Shown: positions 33,619 through 44,703 of the stretch, piece after piece
Position numbering within the stretch: position 1 is the first letter of the stretch
Layout: the number at the start of each line of letters is the position of its first letter
Assembly: GCA_030280995.1 (NCBI GenBank)
Contig: JASXTE010000009.1
Span: 33,705,501-33,769,500, forward strand
DNA length: 64,000 bases
From: Hemileia vastatrix
Lineage: Eukaryota > Basidiomycota > Pucciniomycetes > Pucciniales > Zaghouaniaceae
Direction: 5' to 3'
Program-made: the position numbers and the translations under genes
Notes under the pieces: generated by a model
Told to the model about the DNA's origin: nothing
Database searches by the model: none
What the model saw: only the letters and a program-made list of their open reading frames with translations

Positions 33619-36600
33619 TATCTCTCCCAGTGCACAGAACCTCCATGTCTTAAGGACTGGAGTTGCCTTAAACCGCTTGAGATTCATTCTTTTTAAGGAG
33701 GATATCCCCTTCAGTTGTCTTATAGACTCTGGAGCTTCAATTTCTTTTGTTAGTTTATCTTTTGCCGAGAAGCTTCAACTAACATTTACAGATATCGATC
33801 GAACTCCCATCTATTTGGTCAAATCAGAGGAACCCAAATATTGGGTAAGTAAGAAAGTTTTAAGGGTTTTCAACTTTCTGAATTTTCCCCCCTTCGAGTG
33901 GGAATTATCAGTCTTGGACGCCCCAAGGATGGACGATACCATTCTTGGCCATGACTTTTTAACGTATTGGAATCCCAAAATTGATTGGACCCGGGGATTG
34001 ATCACCCCACGCTCTAAGTATATTTCTGATTCTTTAATGCAGGTCAATAGGGAGTTAAACAACCCGCCTGACAACGTCCTGCTAGAGGACAAATCTCTGC
34101 CAGATGACTTGCAAGCATCTGTACCTTCTTTAAATGAGCAATTGGCTAACCCTTCTAGCTCGATGACTTCACTCGAAGAGGATTTAAATTGCCTCGAAGT
34201 AATCGAATTATGCTCTCTCAATACAGGTATCACCTCGACAGATTCTCTCGAAGATGAAGAGGATGACCAAATCAACGTTGAAGCCATTAAATCAACTCTA
34301 CGGGAAATCTACCACAATTTCCTCGATGTTTTCTCAATCCGCAAGGCCGATAAGTTACCACCTCATTGACCCTACGACCATCAAATAGAGTTAATAGGCC
34401 CAGTACCTCCGGCAGGTCCTGTCTATTCTCTATCGAAGGACGAATCTCAAGTTCTTCGAGACTACATTGCAGAGAATGTAGCCAAAGGTTTCATCAGAGC
34501 CAGTAAATCTCCAACCGGCTCCCCAGTCCTCTTTGTAAAAAAGAAGGACGGTAGTCTTAGGTTGTGTGTTGACTATAGAAAGCTCAACACAGTTACAAAG
34601 AAGAATGCATATCCTGTTCCTCCTATGTCATTACTTCTTAACCTTTTCAATGGTGCTAATTTCTTTTCTAAAATTGATCTTAGAGGCGCTTACAATCTTA
34701 TTCGCATTGTGGAAGGTCATGAACCACTGACTGCAATGCGCACTAGATTTGGTAGTTTTGAATATTTAGTTATGCCTTTTGGATTATGTAACGCACCTTC
34801 AACTTTTCAAACTTTTGTTAATGATATCTTTCAAGATGTTGTTGAACAATTTGTAGTCGTCTATTTAGATGATATTTTAATATTCTCGAAAACACTGGAT
34901 GAACATATTCATCATGTTCGACAGGTCCTAAATCGTCTTCGAGATCATGGTCTCTACGCCAAGCATAATAAATGCGAATTCCACCTCAAATCAATTGATT
35001 TTTTGGGGTTTACGTTGTCCACTGACGGTTTAGTCATGGATGACAAAAAAGTCCAGAAAATCCTGGAATGGCCTGAGCCCAAAAACATTAAATCACTCCA
35101 AGGATTTTTGGGTTTTGCAAACTTCTATAGAAGATTTATTAAAGATTACTCTAAAACTATTTCCAATCTTACTTCTCTTCTTAGAAAAGATATTCCTTTT
35201 GTTTTTATTTCTACAGCCCGAAAGGAATTCGAAGCACTAAAAACGGCGTTCACCACAGCCCCAATTCTTCGGCATTTTGATCCTTCGGCCTCGACAATAG
35301 TTGAGACAGATGCGAGCGATTATGCTATTGCAGGGGTCATCTCCCAATTAAATCCTGAAACAAATTTGTTTCATCCTGTTGCTTTTGAGTCACGCAAACT
35401 CATAGCCGCGGAATTAAATTATGAAATTCATGACAAAGAGCTTTTAGCTATTATCCATTGTCTTAAAAAATGGCGTTCTTTTTTTCTCAGCCTAGATAGT
35501 CCTTTTCAAATTTTAACTGATCACAATGCTTTGAAATACTTCATGTCTTCTAAAGTGTTAACCAGGCGTCAAGCCAGGTGGGCTGAATTTTTGTCTGAAT
35601 TTTCTTTCTCTATTTCCTATCGCCCAGGAAAAAACTGCATTGTCCCAGATATCTTGTCACGTCGGGACGACGTTTACCCACAGCGGGGGGACGCATTTGC
35701 TGACAAGAACCCAGCAAATGTGCAATCAATCTTCAACGAATCAATGTTAACAACTCATCAACTTAATTCGATGACAATTCAATCTTTTCGAAATCCACTA
35801 TCCAACATCCTTGAAGCTCAGTCGAAGGACAATTATTGTTTAGGGTTAAAAGACAAAATACTCTCGAAGCAAGGGGCCAAAAGATTTAGTATTGAATCAG
35901 GTCTATTAGTCTTCGAAGGTAGAGTAGTCATACCCGACAACAACGAGATAAAATTATGGATTTTCAATAGTCGACATGATTCTCCGTTAGCTGGTCATTT
36001 TGGGGTTGATAAAACCTACCAGTTAATAGCGAGGGATTTCTTCTGGCCAGGTATGACCAAGGAAATCAAGGCCTATATAAAAGCTTGTTACGAATGTAAT
36101 AGGAATAAGGCTCCCCGTCACCGGAAGCATGGGTTGCTTCAACCACTTCCTATTCCCTCTAAACCTTGGGAATCTTTATCGATGGATTTCATTTCTCAAC
36201 TTCCTATTTCTAATGATTTTGATGCTATATTAGTAATAGTAGATAGATTTTCAAAAATGTCTATTTTTGTTAAAACCACTACTACTGCTACAGCAGAAGA
36301 TTTGTCAAAATTGTTTCTAGAATATGTATTTTCTAAACACGGCTTACCAAATGACATTATTTCAGATAGAGGCTCATTGTTTGTATCCACATTCTGGACC
36401 CAACTGTGTCGACAACTCAATATCACGAGGAATCTCTCCACGGCCTATCACCCTGAAACCGATGGTTAAACAGAAAGAGTTAACCAAATCCTCGAACAAT
36501 ATCTTCGAATGTATGTCAGTTACCAACAAGACGATTGGACCACATGGTTACCATTGGCCGAATTTGCTTATAATAACTCGACTCATTCTTCGACACGACA

Positions 36601-37231
36601 ATCTCCCTTCGAAACCATTTATGGACGACATCCTCGATTCAACTCAATTCATGTAGGAACTAATCATCCTTCAGAACATTATCTTCGAACTATATCACGA
36701 CTCCAAGAAGAACTTAAAACAAATTTGGAATCAGCGATTCGAAGATACAAGTAACAGGCCAACAAACATCGACAATCTGCTCCTTCCTTTAAACCAGGCG
36801 ACAAAGTATGGCTCGATGCACGAAACATCCGAACAACAAGACCATCAAAGAAACTGGCTGAAAAGTGCTTGGGACCATTCGAAATTGACTCTGAAGTCTC
36901 TAAAACTGCATTTCGACTCAAGTTACCTCCTAAATGGCAGGCGATTCACCCTGTTTTCCATGTATCTCTCCTGGAACTGGCTCGAGAAATATACCCGGGC
37001 AAGAACCAACCCCCTCCGGAACCGGTCAAAGTAGAAGATCATCTAGAGTGGGAAGTAAGTCGTATCCTTGATTCAAGAATACGCAAGGGGAAACTTCAAT
37101 ACCTCGTGGAATGGGAAGGCTTCCTTAATGACTCAGACAAAACATCCTGGGAACCAGCCATCAATCTTTCTAACGCTCCTGAACTCCTAAAATCTTTTCA
37201 TTCGAAATATCCTTTAAAACCAAAACCTTAA
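33582..37231 (+). pseudogene. Element B Pol: PR-RT-RH-IN-chromodomain, three stops
   Basis: The frame entered by the -1 shift runs to the TAA at 37229. Domains are protease (CLIDSGASISFVS), RT (FFSKIDLRGAYNLIRI; VVVYLDDILIFSK near 34857), RNase H (IVETDASDYAIAGVISQ), and integrase zinc region (HFGVDKTY...CYECNRNK). Integrase core Asp residues are in SMDFISQLP and IISDRG, with Glu in the helix after TERVNQ. The tail is a clear chromodomain (VSRILDSRIRKGKLQYLVEWEGF). Stops are TGA 34367-34369 (element C has CGA there), TAA 36467-36469 (CAA in C) and TAA 36752-36754 (GAA in C). Each is a single-base change, so the break is recent. Confidence 0.92.
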
Positions 37232-38160
37232 AATTTCTTTATTTAAAATTTTCTTTTATTTTTCTTTCTTTCTTTAAAATCTAAAACACCTCTTAAATTT
37301 CTTAGCCTTGTTTTCTTCTTTCTCTCTTCTTTTCTTTCTATAAAATTTCCTCCAAAACCAACTAAAATTAAAATCAAAATTAAAATTAAATACAATAAAA
37401 TAAAATCAAAATTAAAATTAAATAAAATAAAATAAATAGAATAAAACATAAATAATAAAATAAAAATAAATCTCTCTAAATATTTTCTTTCTTTTCTTTT
37501 CAATTCTTTAAATACATTCTTTTCTTAAATTTAAAATTCTCTTTAAAAATTTCTCTTCCAAAAAATTTATTCTCTCTTTAAAAAAAAAAAAACTTTCTTT
37601 CCTTCGAATCATCAAATCTTGTACAACACGACATTTTCCTCAAACTTAACTTCAACCTCTAAATCTCCCTATAATAATTCTTTGAAACAAATAATTCTTC
37701 TTTTCAAATTCTCTTAAATTCTAAATTCTGTTTTTTTTCTTTTCTTTCTTCTTCCTCTCTTTCAACTAAAATTTCTTTTTTAAAAAAAAAAAAAAAAAGA
37801 AAAAAAATAATAATATATATATATTTTTCTTTCATTAAATCCTCAATTTAACAAACTCATCTCAATCACAAAACCGTTTCTTTTTCTCTCTCTTTTCTTA
37901 CATAAAATTTTCCTTTTAAAAACACTAAAACTTCCTTCAATTAAAACAACCTTTTTTCTTTCTTTAAAATTCTTCTTTCAAATTCTAAAATTTTTTATTT
38001 AAAACTTCTTTTTTCTTTTTTTTCTCTCTCTCTAAAATCTTATAAAATTAACAACATTCACCTACAATAAAAAAAAATAATCATAATAAAATAAAATAAA
38101 AATAAAATAAAACTAAAATACAATTCTACTTTTCTACTTCTTTACATCTCTCTTTTTATT
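37232..38160. other. Pyrimidine-rich spacer of element B
   Basis: About 0.9 kb of T/C- and A/T-rich low complexity between the pol stop and the end of the antisense gene. Element C has the equivalent at 49930-50879, with similar blocks but many length changes. No coding potential seen. It may hold the 3' ends of both converging transcripts. Confidence 0.7.
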
Positions 38161-39112
38161 TCAAATTTTTTCTTTTAATTTTTCTCGAACCAATCTTTTC
38201 ATTTTCTCCAAAACTACCCTTATCTCCTTCCTGCATTTATCAAATACCTCCTCCTCTCCTACCGGAACCACCTCTCCAATCTCCAAGAGCTCCTCCGCCA
38301 CGTCGAAGGAAGCAGCGTCAATAATAGCGTCGACCTCCCCACATAGTTCTTCCGCGAACCTTACTCGTCGACCTTGACAAGGTTTCTTCGACAACACCTG
38401 GTCCAGGGTGTCATCGGGCTCTTCAACCACTTCCGTGGCCGGAGGGTTTGCCTCAGTTGGTATAACCGGCGCAGGTTCCGCAATCGGCTCTTCCAGGTTA
38501 TTCGATGTCTAAAACGCGACTCATCAGTAACTTCATCGTTGAAATAAAACAATTAAAACTTACCTCGAAGATGGGATCAGGCTCCAGAAATAACCTGGGC
38601 ATCACTCCGACTTCTACCTCTCTCTCTTCCTCATCGTCCTCGATGACCACCCGACGTTTCTTGGGTGCACGCCCTGGAACAGGGACTTCATCTTCATCCT
38701 CCTCCACCAATTCATCGACCTCTTCCTCGACACCTCGCTTCCAACTCGTGGCCTGGGTTACCCAGGTTGAGATCTCGTTGTTCATCTCCTTATCATTTTC
38801 CCCCACCAATTGTTCATCTTCGATCGAGACATCCCAAATGTCTTCGACCACCTCTTTAGTCTTTGGAACTACCCAAAATTTTGTTTTTGTGAATCGATTT
38901 TCGATTTCCGCGTTCTTTGTCAACGCATCACACGCCACTCGCCGCCAACGGCAAAACTCGCATTTCTGGCGAGGGCCTTGAGTCGCCGTACTTTCGACAC
39001 AGAAATATTCCATGCTTTCACAAGCCGTGCAAGTCCGTGAAAACTGTCGTGTGATTATTCCCCCATCCGCTTTAGGGTGTGGAGGCGTGGGTGTGGGGGT
39101 AGGGCAGTTCAT
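38161..39112 (-). CDS. Antisense Zn2Cys6-type protein carried by element B
   Basis: Two exons on the strand opposite to pol (39112-38564 and 38508-38161; intron GTAAGT...TTTTAG, 55 bp) give 298 aa. Cys 28, 31, 38, 51, 54 and 61 form C-x2-C-x6-C-x12-C-x2-C-x6-C, the pattern of fungal binuclear zinc cluster DNA-binding domains, with basic residues in the second half (CRWRRVAC). An acidic stretch follows, then PKKRRV (about 150-155), a likely nuclear signal. Exon 2 has RVRF (about 231-234), like a PP1-docking motif, and a charged helical tail. The ATG is 109 bp inside the 3' LTR. The frame is intact; the copy in element C has a premature stop. Not recognised as a standard retrotransposon protein; probably nuclear and possibly regulatory. 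Confidence 0.72.
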
Positions 39113-39220
39113 TATAAAATAAATAATTGAGAGATGCGGGAAAAAAGTATTAGACAAGTGAAATTAGTGTGGGAAGATGGTTCAAGCTCAACGGAGTTCG
39201 CGTTCTTATACCCGGGTATC

Positions 39221-39993
39221 TGTCACGCGCCACGTGACACTCGAGGCGAAATTAACTCAATAAATCAATAATATCGAGTCCTACATCTATACTCGAAGCG
39301 CAGAAAGCAATTATCCATAGCAACTGCGATTTTTCCTTTGTGTACTTACTATTTAACTGCGCTAGACTAAACTCTAAATCTAAATTAGTCAATCTCCCAA
39401 TAGGGTACCTTAGTCCTTTTCAATAAGCGACGCACAGCGCTAGGATCAATGAAATAGTACAGTAGTAGTTTTTTCATTAAAGTTTTGTTAATTAATTAAA
39501 AAGGGGTATATTGAGCATGGATGGATATTTAGTGAAGAGGGTCTAAGTGTATGTTAGTAATGGTCAATGGAATGGGCATACTGTGATGGAAGGGAGGTCA
39601 ATGCGAGGAGGAACAAAGGATATAAAAGGAGTTGGGTATTTGGTTCAATATTCCTTAGAATTAAATTATAATATCGTATTTACATTAATAGTGGAAAACC
39701 TTAAAAGTTAAAACATTGTTATTGTATCTTTCTTTTACCTTCTCAATATTCATTTCTAAATCCTAAATCTTTGACTATTGAGTTTCCAACCCTTCGTGAG
39801 ATTTTAAGAATTATTATTACCTTGGAACTAGTTTATAATTCTTCTCGAACAAACCTCGAACCTATAGCTATTACTTCGAGTGACCTTCGAATAATTTCCT
39901 CGAATCATTCCTCTGTGCTTCGAAGAAGTTTCTAAATCCCTCATCTCACTTTCAGGAACATCCTCGACCTTGTGCATAGGTTGTCCGGTGACA
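39221..39993 (+). repeat. Element B 3' LTR
   Basis: 773 bp, nearly identical to the 5' LTR and followed by the TTTGC duplication. Its left end faces the start of the antisense gene, so it may also supply promoter sites to that gene. Confidence 0.94.
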
Positions 39994-40059
39994 TTTGCTA
40001 ATTTTTTTTTTTTTTTTGTAAGTGGTTGTTTTTAAATTTATAGGTAAAATTAACCTTTT

Positions 40060-40795
40060 TTTTTCTCTCTCTTTCTCTCCCTCTTTTCTCTCTTTATTCC
40101 CCCTTGGCCTGGTCTTTTTCCCACCTTTACCCTCTCCTTGGAATGGATACATCCCCCTTTGGCTGCCTTATTCCCCCCTCCTTGGCTCACTCTAACCTCC
40201 CTTTTCTCCCTCTTTGGTCTCATCTCTCCCTTTCTCCCCCTTCTTGGTCTCCTCATATCTTCCCCTCATTCCACTCCACCCCCCACCAAATCCCCCAAAT
40301 CCTCCCACCAAATCCCCACCAAACCCGCCTCTAACCCCCCCTCCAAACCCCCCCTCCAAACCCCCCTCCTATCCCCCTCAAAACTCCCCCAAATCCTCCC
40401 TCATATCCCTCCTACCCCCCCCCTTAACCTTCACTTAACGATTTGTTAACGAATCGTTAAGTAAGTTGGAGGGGAGGTTAGGGGGTTTTAGAGGGACGTA
40501 TTGGGGGGGGGGTTTCAAGGGGGATTTGGAGGGGGGTTAGAGGGGGTTTGGAGGGGGTGAAAGGAGGTGGATTGAAGGGGGTGTTTGGGGGGGTTGCGGG
40601 GGGTTTGGAGGGTGATTTGCAGGGGGTTTGGAGGGGGATTTGGAGGGGGGTTTGGAGGGGATTTGGAGGTGGTTTTGAAGGGGGGATTTGGGGGATTTGG
40701 TGGGGGGTGGAGGGGGGGGGTTTTCCAAGGGTTTTTGGGAGGTGGGAGAGGGCTTTGGAGAGGGGAATTTAGGGGAATGGGGAAGTGTTAAAAAA
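40060..40795. repeat. C-rich / G-rich foldback around a palindrome
   Basis: The left arm is nearly pure C/T/A, the right arm G/T/A. CTTAACGATT-TGTTAACG-AATCGTTAAG at 40437-40464 forms the centre. Identical inverted blocks occur in the arms (CCACCAAATCCCCCAAATCC near 40285 and its reverse near 40690), so the arms are a true inverted repeat made of GGATTTGGAGGGG-type units. It lies in PIF2 between transposase and cargo. PIF1 has a palindrome plus G-rich tract in the same relative place. Confidence 0.8.
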
Positions 40796-41003
40796 AATTT
40801 AACAGTTTATTGATTTTTTTTTTTTGTTTTTTGATTTTTTTTTTTAATTTTAGAGAAAAATATTCATTAAGTTCAAGTGAAATAAAAAAAATTCTCATTA
40901 GTCTTTTGAGGAATTTTTATTTTTTAATTTAAATTAAGTGAGTTTTTTTTAATGTATAATTTTGGGTGTTTGAAAAGTAACAAATTTTTAAGTAGAAAAA
41001 TAC

Positions 41004-42175
41004 ATGACTTTAACTTCAGATTCCCCACTTACCTCACTCTCATCATCTTTAAATTCAGCTTCTTTTCAATCATCATCTAAAACATTGTCAAAAAATGAAC
41101 AGTATCAAAATAAAAGAAATTATAAAATAAAAATTCACTTGGATCAATTATTTGGCCATATTTCAAAAATCAAGTACTATAAAACTAAAGTTGAAAGAAA
41201 AAAAAATATCCGAAAATGTTACCTGAAAATATACATTATTTAACTGAAACTGGAGGTGATGAAGTTAAAGATGTTATTAATAATACTTTCAAACCTCAAT
41301 TTATTTACGAAAACCATTCTTTTAATGGTTTAAAAGATGAATCATTTAATCAACTCTGCAATCTCATCATAACACTCTATCAAATGGCTTTGGTTTGCTT
41401 ATCTTTAAGGAATAAGAATTTGTTGGGTGGAATCATGATTGGAATTGGATGGAGACCAGGATTTGTTAAAGGTTTTTCTCTTGGTATGTTTAAAGATTTT
41501 TCTGGATTTTTTAATATCATTTTACTGAATTTAATTCAAATAGGCATATATTCTTTACTCAGATCTTTATCTAAAGCTGAATTAGATAATGATTTTCGAA
41601 AATAGAATACTTTACCTTCATTTAATTCATTTATTGCTCTTCGACTTAAAAAACTCTTCAATAAAGCTTTTGAAAAAAATCATGAAGTTGCTACGAGATT
41701 TGGAATACCAAACTGGTGCGACTCTGAATGGGAAGATATTAGCAGTGATTATCTAATGTTTTCAAATGTTATAATCACTCATTCTGGATTTCATAATCAA
41801 ATTCACACCGACTCAAATGATGCCAATTACCTCACTTATGGAATTTTCACATATATTCATCCTATCACTGGACAACCTATTCCATCACCTGCTAAAATTA
41901 AAGGACATGGATTATATTTCCCGGATCATAGATGTATAATCGATTTTGGATTAGGAAATGGAATCATCGAAACAGTTTGGAATTCTTCTTACGATAATCA
42001 CCAAACCACAAAGGCTCCTCCAGGTTTGGAATCTTGTCAAGACTTCACGCATTTTGGTTGCTCTTTCCAGATCAGTCAAAAGTTAATCCAACGAATAAAC
42101 AAGTTAAAAAAAGAAGAAAAAGGTAATAAATTTAAACATTCTTTAGGTAGATCTAAAAAGTATGGGGATTTGTAG
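41004..42175 (+). pseudogene. TET/JBP-like 2OG-Fe(II) dioxygenase, decayed
   Basis: Resembles the fungal Tet-like 2OG-Fe(II) oxygenases, relatives of enzymes that oxidise 5-methylcytosine or thymine in DNA. Recognisable features are the iron-binding HxD as QIHTDSND (about 41804), a Gly-rich GHGLYFPDHRC-IDFGLGNGIIETVW block, the distal His in NHQTTKAP, and the FGCSFQIS strand at the C-terminus. The residue before FGCS, normally the 2OG-binding Arg (R-F-G), is His here. The frame is broken by a shift in the A9 run near 41200 and by TAG at 41603-41605. The N-terminal part (41004-41215) is less certain. It lies inside the PIF2 inverted repeats. The family call is from memory of motifs, not a search. 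Confidence 0.65.
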
Positions 42176-42470
42176 AGTCACCAAATATTTAATATTCTTC
42201 CATAAATTTTTAATAAATAAATATGATATTTCAATTTATGAAATTAAAGTAATGGGCCCACGACCTTGTGTTGTATAAATGGTAATCATGATAACATTAA
42301 TTTGTTTCATGGGGTTCCTCTAGCCTATACCTGTGGAAAGTCCCAAACCTAATTTCTAGACTTGATCTGCATTTTGGCTTAAGGAATTGTCATTACTTTA
42401 AAAGTGGTATACTTGACATATCTTATTTATATATTAATTAATTTATGTAATTATATTAAATTTTGATGAC
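42176..42470. other. Non-coding spacer in PIF2
   Basis: AT-rich, no gene recognised; it contains TGGGCCCA and ends at the 93 bp tandem repeats. Confidence 0.5.
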
Positions 42471-42745
42471 TTTCACCCTTTACTTCAATAAAATGCAGGG
42501 GAGGGTATTGCCAATTTTTTAAATCTGACATGTGAAATTGATGACTTAGAAAAATTTGGTGGTACCCACCCCTTGTTTCAATAAAATGCAGGGGAGGGTA
42601 TTGCCAATTTTTTAAATCTGACATGTGAAATTGATGACTTAGAAAAATTTGGTGGTACCCACCCCTTGTTTCAATAAAATGCAGGGGAGGGCATTGCCAA
42701 TTTTTTAAATCTGACATGTGAAATTGATGACTTAGAAAAATTTAG
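42471..42745. repeat. Three 93 bp tandem repeats
   Basis: The units start CAATAAAATGCAGGGGAGGG at 42486, 42579 and 42672 (period exactly 93), nearly identical. Each contains GGTGGTACCCACC and ATTGCCAATTTTTTAAATC. Because 93 is a multiple of three, a minus-strand frame stays open (31-residue repeat); no other sign of coding. Confidence 0.9.
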
Positions 42746-42912
42746 ATAAGCAAACTTATTGACTAGAAAGTAAAGATAGAAAATTTTTATTATACATTCA
42801 AATTTTTGTCAAAAATAACGTACTATATTCTTTTCCTTTTATAAGTCAGCATATAAGAAAATATTACCAAAAAGAAATCAAACAAAATTAAATTAACTAG
42901 AAAAACAATTTA

Positions 42913-44227
42913 TCAATTGAAAAGGTCAAGTAATTTTTTAATGTCCTCATAAGATTGGCCATTTTTAACACATTCCATAATGAAATCTTTTTTTTTAAAA
43001 CTCTCTTGTTTTTCCAATTCACAAGTAGCCATTTCTCTTTGAAATTGACGGTCATTTACTCTTTCCATCTGCTCTACCTCAAATTTTTTTTCTTCCAAAT
43101 CTAAGGCTTGCTGATCTTTCCTTAGCATATGATCAAACTTCATCTTCTCAAAGTCAAGGGCATTATTTGCAATAGTTGATTTCGCTGAGAAAATTAAATT
43201 GAAATAAATAAATAAATGAGTTAATGATTAAGATATATAGTAAACAAAACTTACTTATATCTTTTTTTTCAAAATAATCCTCAAGGGAGCCAAATGAGCT
43301 TGTTGAAGTATTACCACGTTTTAATAGATGGTTCAAGTTCATTGAAGTTGAGGCTCAACGCTTTAGTTTGGAGTTTGAACAAGAGGCTTCAGGAAGTTCT
43401 TCTAAAGCAGCTTCTAAAGAGGTATTCACATTTCCAGAATTGAGATTATTTAATGGAGATTGAGTTTGAGTAGGAGGAGACTAGAAAGAAAGAGAAATTC
43501 AGAGAAGAATTGAAGAAAAAACAAAAAGTAAACATACATTTAAATTTTGGGCCTCTGAGGATTCAGATCTTCTGCGATATAATTGTTCTGCTTGATAGTT
43601 GGGATCATCTTCAGCTGAACTATGGTTAGAAGGTGGAGGGGATTGATCTTCTTCAAGTAAAGGTGTGTTGGGAGGATTATAGGAAGGTTTGGATCCAGAA
43701 GGTATATGCTTAGTAGTATTGTGTAGAAGCCAAGGGTTTACATCAACTCGGGTGCCAAAAAGATTATCCATTTCCTCATAGAAAGGACACATGACATTGA
43801 GCTTTTCGGAAACAGTAGTAATTCCAATCTCCAAATCATCATCGTCAATACCAAAGCCAGTTTCATTTACAGCATGATGAGTCTTTTTATATTTTGAATG
43901 GTAACTCTTAAATCTCTCCTTCATTTGTTTAGGATTGATATCGATTCTCCCCCTTGTTTTCTTCCTTACTTCATTGGCCATCAACAAGTAGCCATTAACC
44001 TTTGAAGAAGGTGGACGTCCAATACGAGTGGACTTTTCACATCCAAAACATGCTTCAAAATTTGATTTTATTTTAAGGAAGTTGATTATGATGAGATAAT
44101 CATCCTTTTTAAGCTGACCTGAACCTGCCTTTGATTTTTCAGGTGTAGGGCTTGCTTTACGAGGAGACTTTTGTGACGAAGCAGATTTTTGAGTTACCTT
44201 TTGAGATTTGGAATGTCTGGGAGGCAT
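42913..44227 (-). pseudogene. Myb/SANT-like PIF/Harbinger partner protein, one stop
   Basis: DNA-binding partner that PIF/Harbinger transposases need to find the transposon ends. Three exons on the minus strand (44227-43538, 43480-43255, 43184-42913) join in frame to 396 codons. The Myb/SANT-like region is at about residues 30-115 (DDYLIIINFLKIKSNFEACFG, NEVRKKTRGRIDINPKQMKERF, HSKYKKTHH). The tail is a charged coiled coil (LRKDQQALDLEEKKFEVEQ, ending YEDIKKLLDLF). The only lesion is TGA at 43357-43359 in exon 2, which would be CGA before a C-to-T change in CpG. Its promoter side faces the right TIR, 357 bp away. Confidence 0.75.
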
Positions 44228-44703
44228 TATGAAACTGGCACATAACAAGAAAAAAGATTAAAAAGTAGAAGAAATAAGTAAAAAAGAATGTAAACATGCC
44301 TGGTCAAAATATTGAAAATGTCAGGAAGGGGTGTGTGCCGAGGATTGATGGGTAGGTAGCGAGGAAGGTCAGTGTGTCACATGTTACAGGGATGGGGTAA
44401 GAAAGGAAGGGATGTTTTGTGGCCAAAATGTGGTTGTGAAAAAAAACGGGAAAAAAGTGCTGATTTGAGGTCATAACTGACACCCTTTTTTAAAATAAGT
44501 GACTTTTTTGTAAAATTTAAGTGCTGATTTGGTTTGAAATCCGCACTTAATTTAAGTGCGGATTTGCCAGAACTGACACCCCCTAATATATATAACAACT
44601 AATTATTACTAATCACCCTTAACAATTGATCACAATCTATCACATACTCAGTCCGCATTTGTACATATGCTGAAGCATGAGTGGAAGAAACCAGAACATG
44701 CGT

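Larger units (their letters stand above)
31553..39993 (+). mobile_element. Element B: Ty3/gypsy chromovirus with antisense gene
   Basis: Two 773 bp LTRs (TGTCACGCG...CCGGTGACA), target duplication TTTGC (31548-31552 and 39994-39998). Gag and pol are in different frames, joined by a -1 shift signal. Pol carries a C-terminal chromodomain. Between pol and the 3' LTR are about 0.9 kb of pyrimidine-rich sequence and a spliced gene on the opposite strand. By eye the LTRs differ at about 13 sites, many of them CpG/TpG transitions, so insertion is fairly recent. Even so, pol has three stop codons. Confidence 0.94.
29638..44584 (+). mobile_element. PIF2: PIF/Harbinger transposon with cargo
   Basis: Terminal inverted repeats AGGGGGTGTCAGTTCTGGC at both ends, flanked by the direct repeat AAT (29635-29637 and 44585-44587). 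The 3 bp duplication fits PIF/Harbinger. Removing nested gypsy B leaves about 6.5 kb. That contains the transposase (+), a C/G-rich foldback, a TET/JBP-like gene (+), three 93 bp repeats and a Myb/SANT-like gene (-). Transposase plus Myb-like partner is the standard PIF/Harbinger pair. Both are decayed, so the copy is not autonomous. Confidence 0.88.

Noticed and set aside
42451..42717. Minus-strand 88-codon frame with 31-residue repeats
   Set aside because: Produced by the 93 bp tandem repeat; no homologue recognised and no promoter or splice context.
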